A stretch of DNA of 64,000 bases from Niveibacterium terrae (GTDB taxonomy: Bacteria > Pseudomonadota > Gammaproteobacteria > Burkholderiales > Rhodocyclaceae). Location: assembly GCF_048213115.1 (NCBI RefSeq), contig NZ_CP172404.1, positions 310,001 through 374,000 on the forward strand, written 5' to 3'. The first letter of the stretch is position 1; each line of letters starts with the position of its first letter. Below are positions 41,537-50,849 of the stretch, piece by piece. The translations under genes were made by a program, and so were the position numbers. A model generated the notes under the pieces. The model was not told the origin of the DNA, ran no database searches, and saw only the letters and a list, made by a program, of their open reading frames with translations.

Positions 41537-43657
41537 TCAGAACTTCCAGTTCATCGCGACGCTACCGTTGCGCGATGCGCCGTAATAGCCCTGGCCGGTG
41601 CTCGCCCAGTACATGCTCGCCAGATATTTCTTGTTGGTCACGTTTTCTAGCTGGGCGCTCAGCGAGAGCTGCCGGCTGAGGTCGTAGTGGGCCATCAAGT
41701 TGAGCAGGGTGTAGGCCGGCTGGCGAACAGTGCCCGCGCTCGCTTGGGCTGTCGTCTCGGATTGCCGGCTGAGGCTGGCGCCCAGTTTCAGCGCATCGAT
41801 GAGCGGCACGCGGTAGTTTCCGCTCAGGCGCAGCAGACGCCGCGGCGTATAGGTGCGCACGTCAGCTCCGTCATCGCCGTGAATGGCCAGCCAGGTGTAG
41901 CCGAAGTTGGCCTGCAGCCGGGAGCTCAGTTGGCCGCTGACGTCAAACTGCACACCGTGCGAGCGGGCGTCGATGCCGCGGTAATAGGTGTCGCCGTTTG
42001 GATTCAACCCGGCCGATTCGGCCAGGTTTTTTTGCTGGCTCTGGAACAAGGCCAACGAGCTATTCAGCCGCTTGTCGAGGAACTCGCCCTTGAGCCCCAG
42101 TTCGAGGTTCCGGCCCTTGACTGGATCGAGCGCAGATCCGGAAGCGTCGAGCTGGTACTGTGGAGTGAAAATTCCGGCATAGCTGGCATAGACCGACAGT
42201 TCGGCGTTCAAGTCCTGAACCAGGCCAAGGTAGGGCGTAAGCCGGCTGCCCGAGCTCGCGTGGTCGACGCCGTAAGACTGGCCCCAGGTTTCGGCCTTCG
42301 TTGCCCGCGCACCCGCGATCAGCTGGAGCGAATCGGTCGCGCGCAGGCGGCCGGCGACATAGGCGCTGCGCTGGTGGTAGATGAAGCTGCTGCCCGCAGT
42401 GGACGCGTCGAAACTGGGTTCGGCGTAGGCACCGTTCCATCCATTCAGCGAGGGCAGGGCTGTTCCTATGCCTTGGCCGTAGCGCGAAAGGTCGCTCAGG
42501 GCTGAGCGCGACCAGTTGAGCCCCGCGCTCAGTTCATGAGTGCGACCGAACAGTGCGAAGTGCCCAGTCAGCTGTAGATCACCGATGTTCTGGCTATTGG
42601 CCATGTCGTAGCGCGAGGGGTAAGCGTAGAGCCCAAGGCCGGTGTCTTTGTCGGGGCTTCCATAGGCATAGAAGAGCTTGCCCTGGCTTGAGTATTCGTT
42701 GTGGGTCAATACCGCGCGCAGTTGCCAACCGGCAGCCAGCTGATGGCTCAGCTCGGCAAAACTGCTTTGGGTCTGGGAGTTCCAGTAAGCCCAGTCCGTT
42801 GCCGTGCTGGTTGAGGTCGGGTAGTCGGTCGCGCTGCCATCGCTGTAGAGCAGTGGAATGCCGCCCCAGCTTGGCCCTTTGCTGCGGTTGGATTGGTAGC
42901 TGGTTCCGAGCGCCAGTGTTGTCGCCGCGTCGAGATCCGCCTCGACGATGCCATAGAAGACGCTCTTCTCATGGCTGTGCCGGTCAAGATAGGAATCGCC
43001 GCTCTCGTATGCGCTGACCAGGCGTGCGCGCAAGGACGGTTTGTCGAGCAGCGAACCGCTCACGTCTGCGTCCAGTCTCCGGGTGTTCCAGGAGCCCAGG
43101 CTCGCGCCCAAAGATGCATTGGTTTTTGCGGTCGGCCGCTTGCGGATCAGGTTGACCGTCGCCGACGGGTAACCCGTACCGGAGATCAGGCCATTCGCGC
43201 CATAGACGGCGTCGACTCGCTCATAGATCGCGGTGTCGATGTCGCCGACGACATTGCCGTTTGCGAAGGGCATGCCCAGCCCATCGGTCTGGAAATTTGT
43301 GACGTCGAAACCGCGCGCCGTGTAGTAGGTGCGATCGGTCTCGACCTTTTCGACGATCACCGCCGAGGACATCGACAGTGCGCTGTTGATGTTGGTCAGC
43401 GCGAAGTCGTCCATCAAGCTGCGCGTGATCACGGAGACCGCCTGAGGCGTTTCACGCAAGCTCAGATCGAGTCCGGTTGCCGTACTGCTGGAGCGTGCCG
43501 TGTAGGACCGGTTTGCCTCGCTTTGGGCGGTGACGGTGATGGTCGCGACGTCGTGCGAGTCGGTGGATTCGTTGGCGCTGACAGGTAAAGCGAAAAGGGC
43601 GCAGATGGCGCAAACGCAGGGACGCAGGCGCAGGCCTTCGGGAAGGGATTGGGGCAT
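41537..43657 (-). CDS. TonB-dependent siderophore receptor
   Basis: 706 aa outer-membrane receptor. A signal peptide (CAICALFALPVSANE, about 12-29) is followed by a TonB-box-like VATITVTAQ, the plug domain (about 55-165: LDLSLRETPQAVSVITRSLM, GFDVTNFQTDGLGMPF) and a 22-strand barrel ending in Phe (NGSVAMNWKF). It belongs to the FhuE/FpvA-like ferric siderophore class; the ligand is unknown. A Fur box lies 59-77 bp upstream of the start. The PepSY gene follows in the same operon. Confidence 0.92.
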   Translation of the reverse strand: MPQSLPEGLRLRPCVCAICALFALPVSANESTDSHDVATITVTAQSEANRSYTARSSSTATGLDLSLRETPQAVSVITRSLMDDFALTNINSALSMSSAVIVEKVETDRTYYTARGFDVTNFQTDGLGMPFANGNVVGDIDTAIYERVDAVYGANGLISGTGYPSATVNLIRKRPTAKTNASLGASLGSWNTRRLDADVSGSLLDKPSLRARLVSAYESGDSYLDRHSHEKSVFYGIVEADLDAATTLALGTSYQSNRSKGPSWGGIPLLYSDGSATDYPTSTSTATDWAYWNSQTQSSFAELSHQLAAGWQLRAVLTHNEYSSQGKLFYAYGSPDKDTGLGLYAYPSRYDMANSQNIGDLQLTGHFALFGRTHELSAGLNWSRSALSDLSRYGQGIGTALPSLNGWNGAYAEPSFDASTAGSSFIYHQRSAYVAGRLRATDSLQLIAGARATKAETWGQSYGVDHASSGSRLTPYLGLVQDLNAELSVYASYAGIFTPQYQLDASGSALDPVKGRNLELGLKGEFLDKRLNSSLALFQSQQKNLAESAGLNPNGDTYYRGIDARSHGVQFDVSGQLSSRLQANFGYTWLAIHGDDGADVRTYTPRRLLRLSGNYRVPLIDALKLGASLSRQSETTAQASAGTVRQPAYTLLNLMAHYDLSRQLSLSAQLENVTNKKYLASMYWASTGQGYYGASRNGSVAMNWKF

Positions 43658-43715
43658 CAGAACTCCACGGCAGACCCGAGCCGGCAGCAGGAGAGTTCGC
43701 CGATCGGGTGTTTGT

Positions 43716-43734
43716 GATAATGAGAATCGTTATC
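43716..43734 (-). promoter_or_regulatory. Fur box
   Basis: GATAATGAGAATCGTTATC matches the 19-bp consensus GATAATGATAATCATTATC at 17 positions. It stands between the receptor gene and the divergent region, so iron repression of the receptor/PepSY operon is expected. The remaining 43658-43965 shows no gene. Confidence 0.9.
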
Positions 43735-43965
43735 ATAACGGTTCCGAGCCCGGCGTGCCAATGCATCCAGTTCTGCGCGTATCGCCTCAGAGTTTCTGTA
43801 CGGGGAAGGCCGAGTCGACGCAGCCATGCGATCTCCGGCCCGTCGCGCCATCCATGAAAAAATGGGATGAACGAGTTTGCGGCTCTGTGCTCGCGGAACG
43901 GACTCGGCGGCTCTCGCGCAGCGGCGTAGACTTGTCAGCGTCTCCCCCTTTTGCGCATCAAGACC

Positions 43966-44514
43966 ATGAGTCTCTTCTCCCCCCGGGACCGGCAGCTTCA
44001 CGAGCTGATCTGGTTCGTCGTCCGCTGCGCGGCTTCGGCTGCGCTCGCCTGTCTGCTGTCCGATCTGATGCGTCTGGACCACACGGTCTGGGCGTCGATG
44101 TCGGCGTTGATCGTCTCTCAGGAGAAGATCAAAGCGACCCACACCCATGTCGCGGGCCGGATCACCGGCACCGTGATCGGTGCGCTGGTCGCGCTGATCA
44201 TCCATCGCCTCTTCGCGCTGGCGGGCGTCCCGGTCTCGATCCAGCTCGCCGTCGCAGTCGGGATCTGCGCCGTGATCGCGAAAGGGCGACCGGTGCTGCG
44301 CGTCTGTCTGTGGACCTGCCCGCTGGTGCTGCTGACCGGCTCGGAACACCTCACTTCGGAGATGACGGCGCTGTCCCGGATTGCCGAAGTGCTGCTTGGC
44401 GCCGTGGTCGGCGGCCTCTGCCACTCCCTGATCTACCGCTGCGTGCGCCGCCTCTATCCCGCCGAGTGGTTTGACGATGCCCCCGCTCCGGCGCCGGTCG
44501 TCGCCGACGACTGA
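43966..44514 (+). CDS. FUSC-like integral membrane protein
   Basis: 182 aa starting MSLFSPRDRQLHELIWFVVR. Four to six hydrophobic helices are present, and ASMSALIVSQEKIKATHTHV followed by AGRITGTVIGALVAL matches the FUSC/aromatic-acid-exporter N-terminal pattern (PF13515-like). It lacks the soluble half found in AaeB-type proteins. The in-frame TTG at 43951 is an alternative start. Possibly a small efflux protein; the substrate is unknown. Confidence 0.75.
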   Translation: MSLFSPRDRQLHELIWFVVRCAASAALACLLSDLMRLDHTVWASMSALIVSQEKIKATHTHVAGRITGTVIGALVALIIHRLFALAGVPVSIQLAVAVGICAVIAKGRPVLRVCLWTCPLVLLTGSEHLTSEMTALSRIAEVLLGAVVGGLCHSLIYRCVRRLYPAEWFDDAPAPAPVVADD

Positions 44515-44600
44515 AGCGTCACGATCCGCTGTTCTGCGGGATTCGGGTTCTTGCGCGAAGGAGTGCTCGAGTCCTGCCGGGCGCGCTATCCTTTTGCCTC

Positions 44601-44912
44601 ATGACGATGCGTGCCGCCCTGATCCAGCGTTTGTCCCGACCGGGAGTCCGGCTGGCGCTCGCGCTCGGTGCGGCGGCGCTGGCCGCCTGGCTGGTCTGGA
44701 TCGGCCTGCCCGCGCCGCGCGTCGGACCCCAGGCGCCCGTCCGGTCTGCGCCTGCCCCTGTTTCTTCGGCGCCGATTCCTGCTCCGGCACGAATCGTCTA
44801 CACCTGCATCAGGATAGGGCACCTGCCCAGATTCTCGGATCGTCCTTGTCCGCCCGGCGTCGATCTGCAGATGGTCGATATCCCGCCTTCCGCGGCCGCG
44901 AGCCAGCGCTGA
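44601..44912 (+). CDS. small membrane-anchored DUF4124-like protein
   Basis: 103 aa. One membrane helix (about 17-36: VRLALALGAAALAAWLVW) and a Pro/Ala-rich linker precede YTCIRIGHLPRFSDRPCPPG. This Cys-x(n)-FSDRPCP pattern resembles the DUF4124 core (Y.C....G...YSD.PCP). A similar architecture occurs at 53429-54004. Function unknown, probably periplasmic. No ribosome site is evident; ATG 44607 is an alternative. Confidence 0.55.
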   Translation: MTMRAALIQRLSRPGVRLALALGAAALAAWLVWIGLPAPRVGPQAPVRSAPAPVSSAPIPAPARIVYTCIRIGHLPRFSDRPCPPGVDLQMVDIPPSAAASQR

Positions 44913-44948
44913 GGCGAAGCCTTTCCGCGGTTTTCGGGCTGTGCTGCT

Positions 44949-45248
44949 TCAGGCGCTGCGCTCGACGAGCCGCGAGTGCAGCTCGGAGCGGTGCTCGGGG
45001 GTCGCGGCGGCCAGTTGCACGAGCACGCCGTCCGATAGCGTACGGTAATGCCGACGGTCGTTCTTGAAGGTGTTGACCCGCCACCCGGACAGCAGCAGCC
45101 AGTCCCACAGGTCGGGCGAGATGGGTTGGGTGACCCGGATGCGCATCGATTTGCGGACGATGGTTGAGCCGACCTGAGGCCGGGGGCCTGTGGGCAGAGC
45201 GCGACGCTTGGTACGGATCTTGAACAGGTTTCTGAAAAAATCATTCAC
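44949..45248 (-). CDS. hypothetical protein
   Basis: 99 aa from a GTG at 45248 with GGAG 11 bp upstream: MNDFFRNLFKIRTKRRALPT, then VGSTIVRKSMRIRVTQPI and DLWDWLLLSGWRVNTFKN. Basic and soluble. No family recognised. Other frames overlap here (for example 44798-45244), but this one has the best codon use and a plausible fold pattern. Confidence 0.5.
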   Translation of the reverse strand: MNDFFRNLFKIRTKRRALPTGPRPQVGSTIVRKSMRIRVTQPISPDLWDWLLLSGWRVNTFKNDRRHYRTLSDGVLVQLAAATPEHRSELHSRLVERSA

Positions 45249-45522
45249 GGTAATTCTGTCTCCGGCGAGTCATGGAGTCCTTCACCGCTGGGATGGAGGT
45301 GCTGCAGGGATGCCATGCCTCCCTTTTGCGGGGCGGCGCGGTTTATGACGGTCGAGTATAGCGTCGGCTTCCTGCCGGGTGAAGGGGGGGTGATTAAGCG
45401 CTTTAGTTTTGTTCCCGGACAAATTGGATGAGCGCACAGGCGACCAGACTGCACGGCGATCCGGGAGGTCTCCTCCCACTGAATTTTTTCAGCAGACCCA
45501 TCGCCTGGACAGGAGAAAAGTC

Positions 45523-46677
45523 ATGGCAGCACGCATCGTTCTCAACGAGAGTTCGTATTTCGGCGCCGGGAGCGCCAGCGTCATCCCCGACGAGGTCGCG
45601 CGGCGCGGCTACCGGCGCGCGCTGCTGGTCACCGACAAGGGGCTGATCGGGGTCGGGCCGGTCGAGAAGGTCGAGGCGATCCTGAATCAGGCCGCGATTC
45701 CCTATACCCTCTATTCCGACGTGAAGCCGAACCCGACGATAGAGAACGTCCAGCAGGGCGTTGCTGCCTGCAAGGCGGCCGATGCCGATTTCCTGATCGC
45801 GGTCGGTGGCGGTTCAGCGATCGATACCGCGAAGGCGATCGGTATCGTGATGACGAACCCCGAGCATGCCGACATCCGTTCGCTCGAAGGCCTGTCGCCG
45901 ACGAAGAAGCCGGCTCTGCCGCTGATCGCGCTGCCGACCACGGCCGGCACGGCGGCGGAGGTGACGATCAACTATGTGATCACCGATACCGAGAACCGCC
46001 GCAAGTTCGTCTGCGTCGACCCGCACGACATTCCGGCTCTGGCGATCGTCGATTCCCGGCTGATGGCCTCGATGCCGAAAGCGCTAGCGGCGGCGACCGG
46101 GATGGACGCGCTGACCCACGCGATCGAAGGCTACATCACGCGCGGCGCCTGGGAGATGAGCGACATGTTCACGCTCAAGGCGATCGAACTGATCGCCGCC
46201 AATCTGCGGGCCTCGGTGCTCCATGCGTCCGCTGCCGCCCGCGAGAAGATGGGGCTCGCCCAGTACATCGCCGGCATGGGTTTCTCGAACGTGGGCCTGG
46301 GCCTCGTCCACGGCATGGCTCACCCGCTGGGCGCCTTCTACGACACACCGCACGGCGTCGCCAACGCGCTGCTGCTGCCGACCGTGATGGAGTTCAACGC
46401 ACCAGCGAGCGGCGAGAAGTATCGCGACATCGCCCGCGCGATGGGCGTGACCGGAACCGAAGCGATGAGCCAGAGTGAATACCGCATGGCGGCCTGCGCG
46501 GCGGTGCGCGAACTCGCGCTCGACGTCGGCATCCCGCAGCACCTGGCCGAGATCGGTGCGCAGGAAGCCGATCTTCCGGCGCTGGCCGAGGCCGCTTTCA
46601 AAGATGTCTGCACGCCGGGGAACCCGCGCGAAGCGAGCGAGTCGGAGATTCTCGAACTCTATCGTTCCTTGTACTGA
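45523..46677 (+). CDS. fucO: lactaldehyde reductase (iron-dependent alcohol dehydrogenase)
   Basis: 384 aa, same length as E. coli FucO. Reduces L-lactaldehyde, the product of fucose and rhamnose breakdown, to 1,2-propanediol. GGGSAIDTAKAIGI binds NAD, PTTAGTAAEVTINYVIT and KFVCVDPHDIPALAIVD are FucO-specific blocks, and GLVHGMAHPLGAFYDTPHGV holds the iron-binding His residues. AGGAGAAAAG lies before the ATG. No fucose or rhamnose operon is next to it. A strong terminator follows. Confidence 0.92.
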   Translation: MAARIVLNESSYFGAGSASVIPDEVARRGYRRALLVTDKGLIGVGPVEKVEAILNQAAIPYTLYSDVKPNPTIENVQQGVAACKAADADFLIAVGGGSAIDTAKAIGIVMTNPEHADIRSLEGLSPTKKPALPLIALPTTAGTAAEVTINYVITDTENRRKFVCVDPHDIPALAIVDSRLMASMPKALAAATGMDALTHAIEGYITRGAWEMSDMFTLKAIELIAANLRASVLHASAAAREKMGLAQYIAGMGFSNVGLGLVHGMAHPLGAFYDTPHGVANALLLPTVMEFNAPASGEKYRDIARAMGVTGTEAMSQSEYRMAACAAVRELALDVGIPQHLAEIGAQEADLPALAEAAFKDVCTPGNPREASESEILELYRSLY

Positions 46678-46713
46678 CCCCCATCGTCGCCTACCCCGGG
46701 CGACGACCTTTCG

Positions 46714-46748
46714 CCGGAGCGCCCTTGCGGCGCTCCGGATTTTTCTTT
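46714..46748 (+). terminator. Rho-independent terminator of fucO
   Basis: CCGGAGCGCC (46714-46723) pairs with GGCGCTCCGG (46729-46738), loop CTTGC, followed by ATTTTTCTTTTC. Confidence 0.9.
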
Positions 46749-46945
46749 TCCGTTGTGCGCCGCCGCTCCGTATGAAGCGCCTGCGTGCCGACTCCGTCCT
46801 CACGTAGTGATCTCTTCTCCTTTTCGAAAATTGAGACATGCAATAAAGTGAAACCTTGGTTTCTGGCTGCTAGGGACGCTTCCTGAATCAGCAATCCCCT
46901 CCAGCTGGATCAGCGTTGGTGCCGTAGATCGCCTGCGAGGCTTCC

Positions 46946-49021
46946 ATGCGTGATAACCAGCCAGTGACAAGGAACGAGTATCTCCTCAAAGAGGGGGCGG
47001 CGATCATTTCAAGAACTGATCGCAAAGGACTGATCTCGGCCTGCAACGATGAGTTCGTCGAAGCTTCCGGGTTCCTCCGAGAAGAGTTGATTGGCAAACC
47101 CCACAATCTCGTCCGCCATCCGGACATGCCCCAGGAAGCTTTTCGCGACCTCTGGGCCACGCTCAAGCGTGGCCGGCCCTGGTCGGGCATGGTCAAGAAC
47201 CGGCGCAAAAACGGCGACTTCTATTGGGTGCGTGCGACCGTGACACCGCTGCCAGACGGGAACGGTTATTCCTCTGTGAGAGTGAAACCTGGGCGCGACG
47301 AGGTGGAAGCTGCCGAAGCTCTCTACGCGAAGATGCGCGCCGACCGGAGCATTCGGCTTCACGAGGGAAGGCCGGGAAAGGTGCGACGCTGGTCGCTGCC
47401 TGTAGTCCATGTCGCAACCCGCCTCTGGGCAATGGTGGTGATCCCCTTGCTGATGATCGCGGTGGTGGCTGCCGATGGGATGTACGACCGGCACCAGGCG
47501 ACCCGCATGCTCGGCCAAATGCAGTCGGGTCGCATGCAACCGATTCAACGCTTCGCTGAGATCAATGACCTGAGCCAGGCGACTCTGATTGAGCTAATGG
47601 AGGCCGAGAGCGAGATTGGCGACGATGCTGCTCTGGCCCGACGGCAAGCCCAGATTGAGCGCAACAGAGCTAACGTCGAGAAGGCCTGGCAGCTTTACAT
47701 GACCAGCAGACTTTCGGACGAAGAGCGCGAACTTGCTAGACTTCAGGCGACCCGAAGCGAAGCGATGTGGATGCTCATCGGTCAGGCACTAAAGCAGATA
47801 GAGAATGGACAAGCCGTTGATGCCCGGGAACTGATCAAAGGTGACCTTCGCAAAGCGCGTCTTGCTCAGAACGAGGCAATGGATAAGCTCAAAGCTTTCC
47901 AGAACAGCGCGGCGGAGGCTGATTTTATCGAGAGTGCCCAGGCGTTCAGGCGCGGTGCGGCGCTTGCGCTTGCGCTGATCCTGCTCGGAGGAGGGGCGAC
48001 GTTCTTTTTTGCGTTGATCAATCAGCGCTACATCCTGAGCAGTCTGCTGGCAGCCCGTCAGGCGACCCAGATCATTGCGCGAGGCAAGCTGACGGAAGCT
48101 CTGCCGCCTGCCAGTGAGGATGAGTTGGGGGCGCTGCTCTGCGATGTGGCGATGATGCGCAATACGCTGCATGAGCTGATCGCGACGATTCGTCAGAACG
48201 CCGAAGCGCTTGATCGCTCCTCGGTGGATCTGGTTTCCGCTGCAACAAGGAGCGCCGAGGTGTCCGGATCGCAGTCGAGTACTGCTTCGGACATGGCGGC
48301 TGCTGTCGAAGAGCTTTCGGTTTCGATCGACATGGTGGACGACCGCGCCAACCTCGCTGCTGGAGCAACCCAGGAGGCATCGAACAGCTCCACCGAGGGG
48401 GGGCGTGTGATTGGCGAGGCGAGCTGCGAGATGCAGAAAATTTCCTCGGCGATCAACACGGCGGCGGGCAGCATTTCCGATCTTGAGAAGCTGTCTGGGC
48501 AGATCTCGCGCATTGTTAGCGTGATTCGCGAGGTTTCGGATCAAACTAACCTGCTGGCGCTCAACGCAGCGATCGAGGCCGCACGCGCAGGAGAGCAGGG
48601 GCGTGGTTTTGCGGTGGTTGCCGACGAGGTTCGCTTATTGGCTGAGAGAACCAGCAACGCGACTGGCGAAATTGCCACGATGATAGGAGAGATCCAGAAC
48701 TGCACTCAGCGGGCTGTTCTTGAAATGCAGCAAAGCGTGGCTCAGGCCGCGAGTGGGGTCAAACTGGCTCAGCTCGCCGGAAATTCGATTTCGACGATCC
48801 TCGACGGATCGACGCGTGTGCTGCAAGCGGTCAGCGACATCAGCCATGCGCTCAGGGAGCAGTCCGTTGCCGCAAGGGAGATCACCAAACAGGTCGACAG
48901 CGTGGCCCGCAATGCCGAAACAGGCAGCACTGCGGCTTCGCTGGTTGCCGATTCAGCGCGAAAGCTCGAAGAACTGGCGGCTCGGACCCGTAAACTGACC
49001 GAACAGTTTCGTATCGTATAG
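46946..49021 (+). CDS. PAS-containing methyl-accepting chemotaxis protein, Aer-like
   Basis: 691 aa. PAS domain at about 10-115 (LISACNDEFVEASGFLREEL, IGKPHNLVRHPDMPQEAFRD, FYWVRATVTPLPDGNGY), the Aer-type FAD or ligand module. One membrane helix at about 157-176 and a second at about 336-357 enclose a periplasmic helical bundle of ~155 residues. HAMP and the signalling domain (about 400-691) follow, with the hairpin tip EVSDQTNLLALNAAIEAARA and GEQGRGFAVVADEVR. Unlike E. coli Aer it has a large periplasmic loop, so it may sense both inside and outside cues. No che genes are adjacent. Confidence 0.92.
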   Translation: MRDNQPVTRNEYLLKEGAAIISRTDRKGLISACNDEFVEASGFLREELIGKPHNLVRHPDMPQEAFRDLWATLKRGRPWSGMVKNRRKNGDFYWVRATVTPLPDGNGYSSVRVKPGRDEVEAAEALYAKMRADRSIRLHEGRPGKVRRWSLPVVHVATRLWAMVVIPLLMIAVVAADGMYDRHQATRMLGQMQSGRMQPIQRFAEINDLSQATLIELMEAESEIGDDAALARRQAQIERNRANVEKAWQLYMTSRLSDEERELARLQATRSEAMWMLIGQALKQIENGQAVDARELIKGDLRKARLAQNEAMDKLKAFQNSAAEADFIESAQAFRRGAALALALILLGGGATFFFALINQRYILSSLLAARQATQIIARGKLTEALPPASEDELGALLCDVAMMRNTLHELIATIRQNAEALDRSSVDLVSAATRSAEVSGSQSSTASDMAAAVEELSVSIDMVDDRANLAAGATQEASNSSTEGGRVIGEASCEMQKISSAINTAAGSISDLEKLSGQISRIVSVIREVSDQTNLLALNAAIEAARAGEQGRGFAVVADEVRLLAERTSNATGEIATMIGEIQNCTQRAVLEMQQSVAQAASGVKLAQLAGNSISTILDGSTRVLQAVSDISHALREQSVAAREITKQVDSVARNAETGSTAASLVADSARKLEELAARTRKLTEQFRIV

Positions 49022-49062
49022 CGCCGAGCGGGTGTGGCTTCGGGGCGCCGCTTTTTGGCACG

Positions 49063-49467
49063 TCAGACCAGCAGCGAGATGACCATGCCCGCGGTGCCGG
49101 CGGCGGAGAGCCATTTTCCGGCGGTGTAGAACGCGTCTTCTTTCTTGGGCGCTTCGTCGGGGCGTTCCAGGCCCAGCGCGCCATAGACGAAGGACTGGGC
49201 TTCCTTGACCGGGATCTTCTCGGCCACCGAACTCGCCGAGCCTGCGGCCTCCGTCGTGCCGGGAGCCTGCACTGTGCCCGTTGCCGCTGCATCGTTCTTC
49301 GCCATCAGTTTCGCGGTGCGCGAGAGCTCGACCTGGGGCGCCGTGTTCGCCGCGACGTTCTTGTCGCTGAGCGGGGCCGTATCGGCGACCTCGCCGGCTG
49401 TCGGTTGGGCGACCTTGAGTTCCTGGGCGGCCGGACGGCCGGCCGGGGTTGCGCTGTCGATGTTCAC
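49063..49467 (-). CDS. hypothetical protein with C-terminal hydrophobic tail
   Basis: 134 aa from a GTG at 49467, chosen because AGGAGG lies 5 bp upstream; an ATG at 49524 is in frame. MNIDSATPAGRPAAQELKVA opens a low-complexity Ala/Thr/Val-rich region. FVYGALGLERPDEAPKKEDA and FYTAGKWLSAAGTAGMVISL follow, the last part being a possible single membrane helix. Not recognised. FVYGALGLERPDE-type sequences look like a short targeting or assembly segment, but no function can be given. Confidence 0.6.
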   Translation of the reverse strand: MNIDSATPAGRPAAQELKVAQPTAGEVADTAPLSDKNVAANTAPQVELSRTAKLMAKNDAAATGTVQAPGTTEAAGSASSVAEKIPVKEAQSFVYGALGLERPDEAPKKEDAFYTAGKWLSAAGTAGMVISLLV

Positions 49468-49586
49468 AAAAGCCTCCTGCACGATTCTGGTGGATTTGAT
49501 GATTACATCGGCAGGACTCCGCATTCCTTGAAGGGTATTTGGGCAAATAGAGCAGGGCGACGCCCCCCGCTCCGAAGGCTAAGGGA

Positions 49587-50447
49587 TCACTTTCCCGCGG
49601 GGATGCTGATCAGCGGCGAGGTCGCCATGTTGGCCGGCACGACCACGGTGTTCGTGTTGCCCTTCTCGGCGAATTTGAGCAGCGCCTGATTCGCTTCGTG
49701 CTGCAGGTACTCGCGGGTCAGGCTGTCGGCGATGATCCGGTTCGCTTTCGCGATGCCTTCGGCTTCGGTGACGCGGATCTCGGCTTCGCGCTTCGCGATC
49801 TCGGTCTGGATCGTCATCGCTTCGAGCTTCTTCTGATTCGCGACCGCGGCGCGTATCGATTCCTCGATCGACGGATCGGTCACGACCGAGCGGATCACGA
49901 CCCGGGTCACCGTGAACACGCGCGGATCGTTGCGCTCTAGCTCGGCCTGGACGTTCCTGCGGATCGCGGCGGCCATCTCCTCGCGCTTCGTGTGCATGAT
50001 CAGCGAGTCGACGCGCGCGACTTCCTCATAGACCGCGTTGCGCACGACCCTCTGCACGACGCCTTCGGCGGGCATCCAGATGCCGGTGTGCTCGTCGCGG
50101 GCCGACTGCCCGGAATACTTGGTCTGCAGCGCCGGGATGTGCGAATCGGCGACCTTGTAATAGACGCTGACATCGACGTCGCGCAGGCTCAGGTTGTCCT
50201 TGGCCTTGGGCGTCAGATCCTTCAGGTCGATCGCGACTTCCTTGGAGCTGAACTCGGCGACCGACGAGATGAAGGGCCACTTGAGGTAGATCCCCGGGCT
50301 GACCGGATCGGCCGAGATCACGCCCAGAGTCGTTCTGACCCCGACGTTGCCCGAGCCGATCGTGCCGGCCAGACCGTACAGAAAGCCGGCCGCGAGGACG
50401 AGGCCCAGCACAAACAACGGGACACGGCTGCGTGATGCGAATTCCAT
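49587..50447 (-). CDS. prohibitin-like SPFH-domain membrane protein
   Basis: 286 aa. One N-terminal membrane helix (about 10-32), then an SPFH domain (GVRTTLGVISADPVSPGIYL, FSSKEVAIDLKDLTPKAKDN, LSLRDVDVSVYYKV) and a coiled coil rich in Glu/Ala (EIAKREAEIRVTEAEGIAKA). It ends KGNTNTVVVPANM near the C-terminus, as in prohibitins. Such proteins form large rings at the inner membrane and regulate FtsH-type proteolysis or lipid domains. It stands alone. Confidence 0.88.
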   Translation of the reverse strand: MEFASRSRVPLFVLGLVLAAGFLYGLAGTIGSGNVGVRTTLGVISADPVSPGIYLKWPFISSVAEFSSKEVAIDLKDLTPKAKDNLSLRDVDVSVYYKVADSHIPALQTKYSGQSARDEHTGIWMPAEGVVQRVVRNAVYEEVARVDSLIMHTKREEMAAAIRRNVQAELERNDPRVFTVTRVVIRSVVTDPSIEESIRAAVANQKKLEAMTIQTEIAKREAEIRVTEAEGIAKANRIIADSLTREYLQHEANQALLKFAEKGNTNTVVVPANMATSPLISIPAGK

Positions 50448-50849
50448 GAACGGCTCCTGTTTTGCGAAAACGGTATCCTACCGGGCTTTTTCAGATAAAT
50501 GCGCACGGCATTCTCGTCCTTGGACGGGCAGCGGGCCGGACTTGGGAAACTCAGACTCTTGCCCGCTAGTGCTTGTCCCCCATGGCGGAGGGATTGAAGC
50601 CGCGCACGCCGCGGAAGAAGCCTTCGCGGACGCAGGGTAGAAGCTCGGCTGGCTCGGATTGAGCCGCAACGGGCGGCCGAGGCGGGGATTCGGCACCCGA
50701 AACAGGAAGGGGAAAAACCGATCAGGACAAGGAACTGAATACGGTCAGCGAGTTTTACTTTTCTGGAAATGGGATGGGGCTGTGACCGCAAGCCAGCCAT
50801 GTTAGGCCTCGCTGGCCGTTCCGGGGATGAGCCTGACCCTGGCCGGCGA
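50448..50849. other. 402-bp gene-free stretch
   Basis: Several short overlapping frames exist, none with a credible start, codon use or family motif. I see no terminator with a U-run, no tRNA-like fold and no repeat shared with the rest of the window. Confidence 0.5.

Noticed and set aside
46840..46880. Sigma-28 promoter for the chemoreceptor (TAAAGTGA near 46854)
   Set aside because: The -35-like part fits, but no GCCGATAA-like -10 follows at the right distance.
50570..50700. Start of a TetR-type regulator (KPRTPRKKPSRTQGR)
   Set aside because: The frame stops soon after, no helix-turn-helix follows, and the resemblance is limited to a few basic residues.
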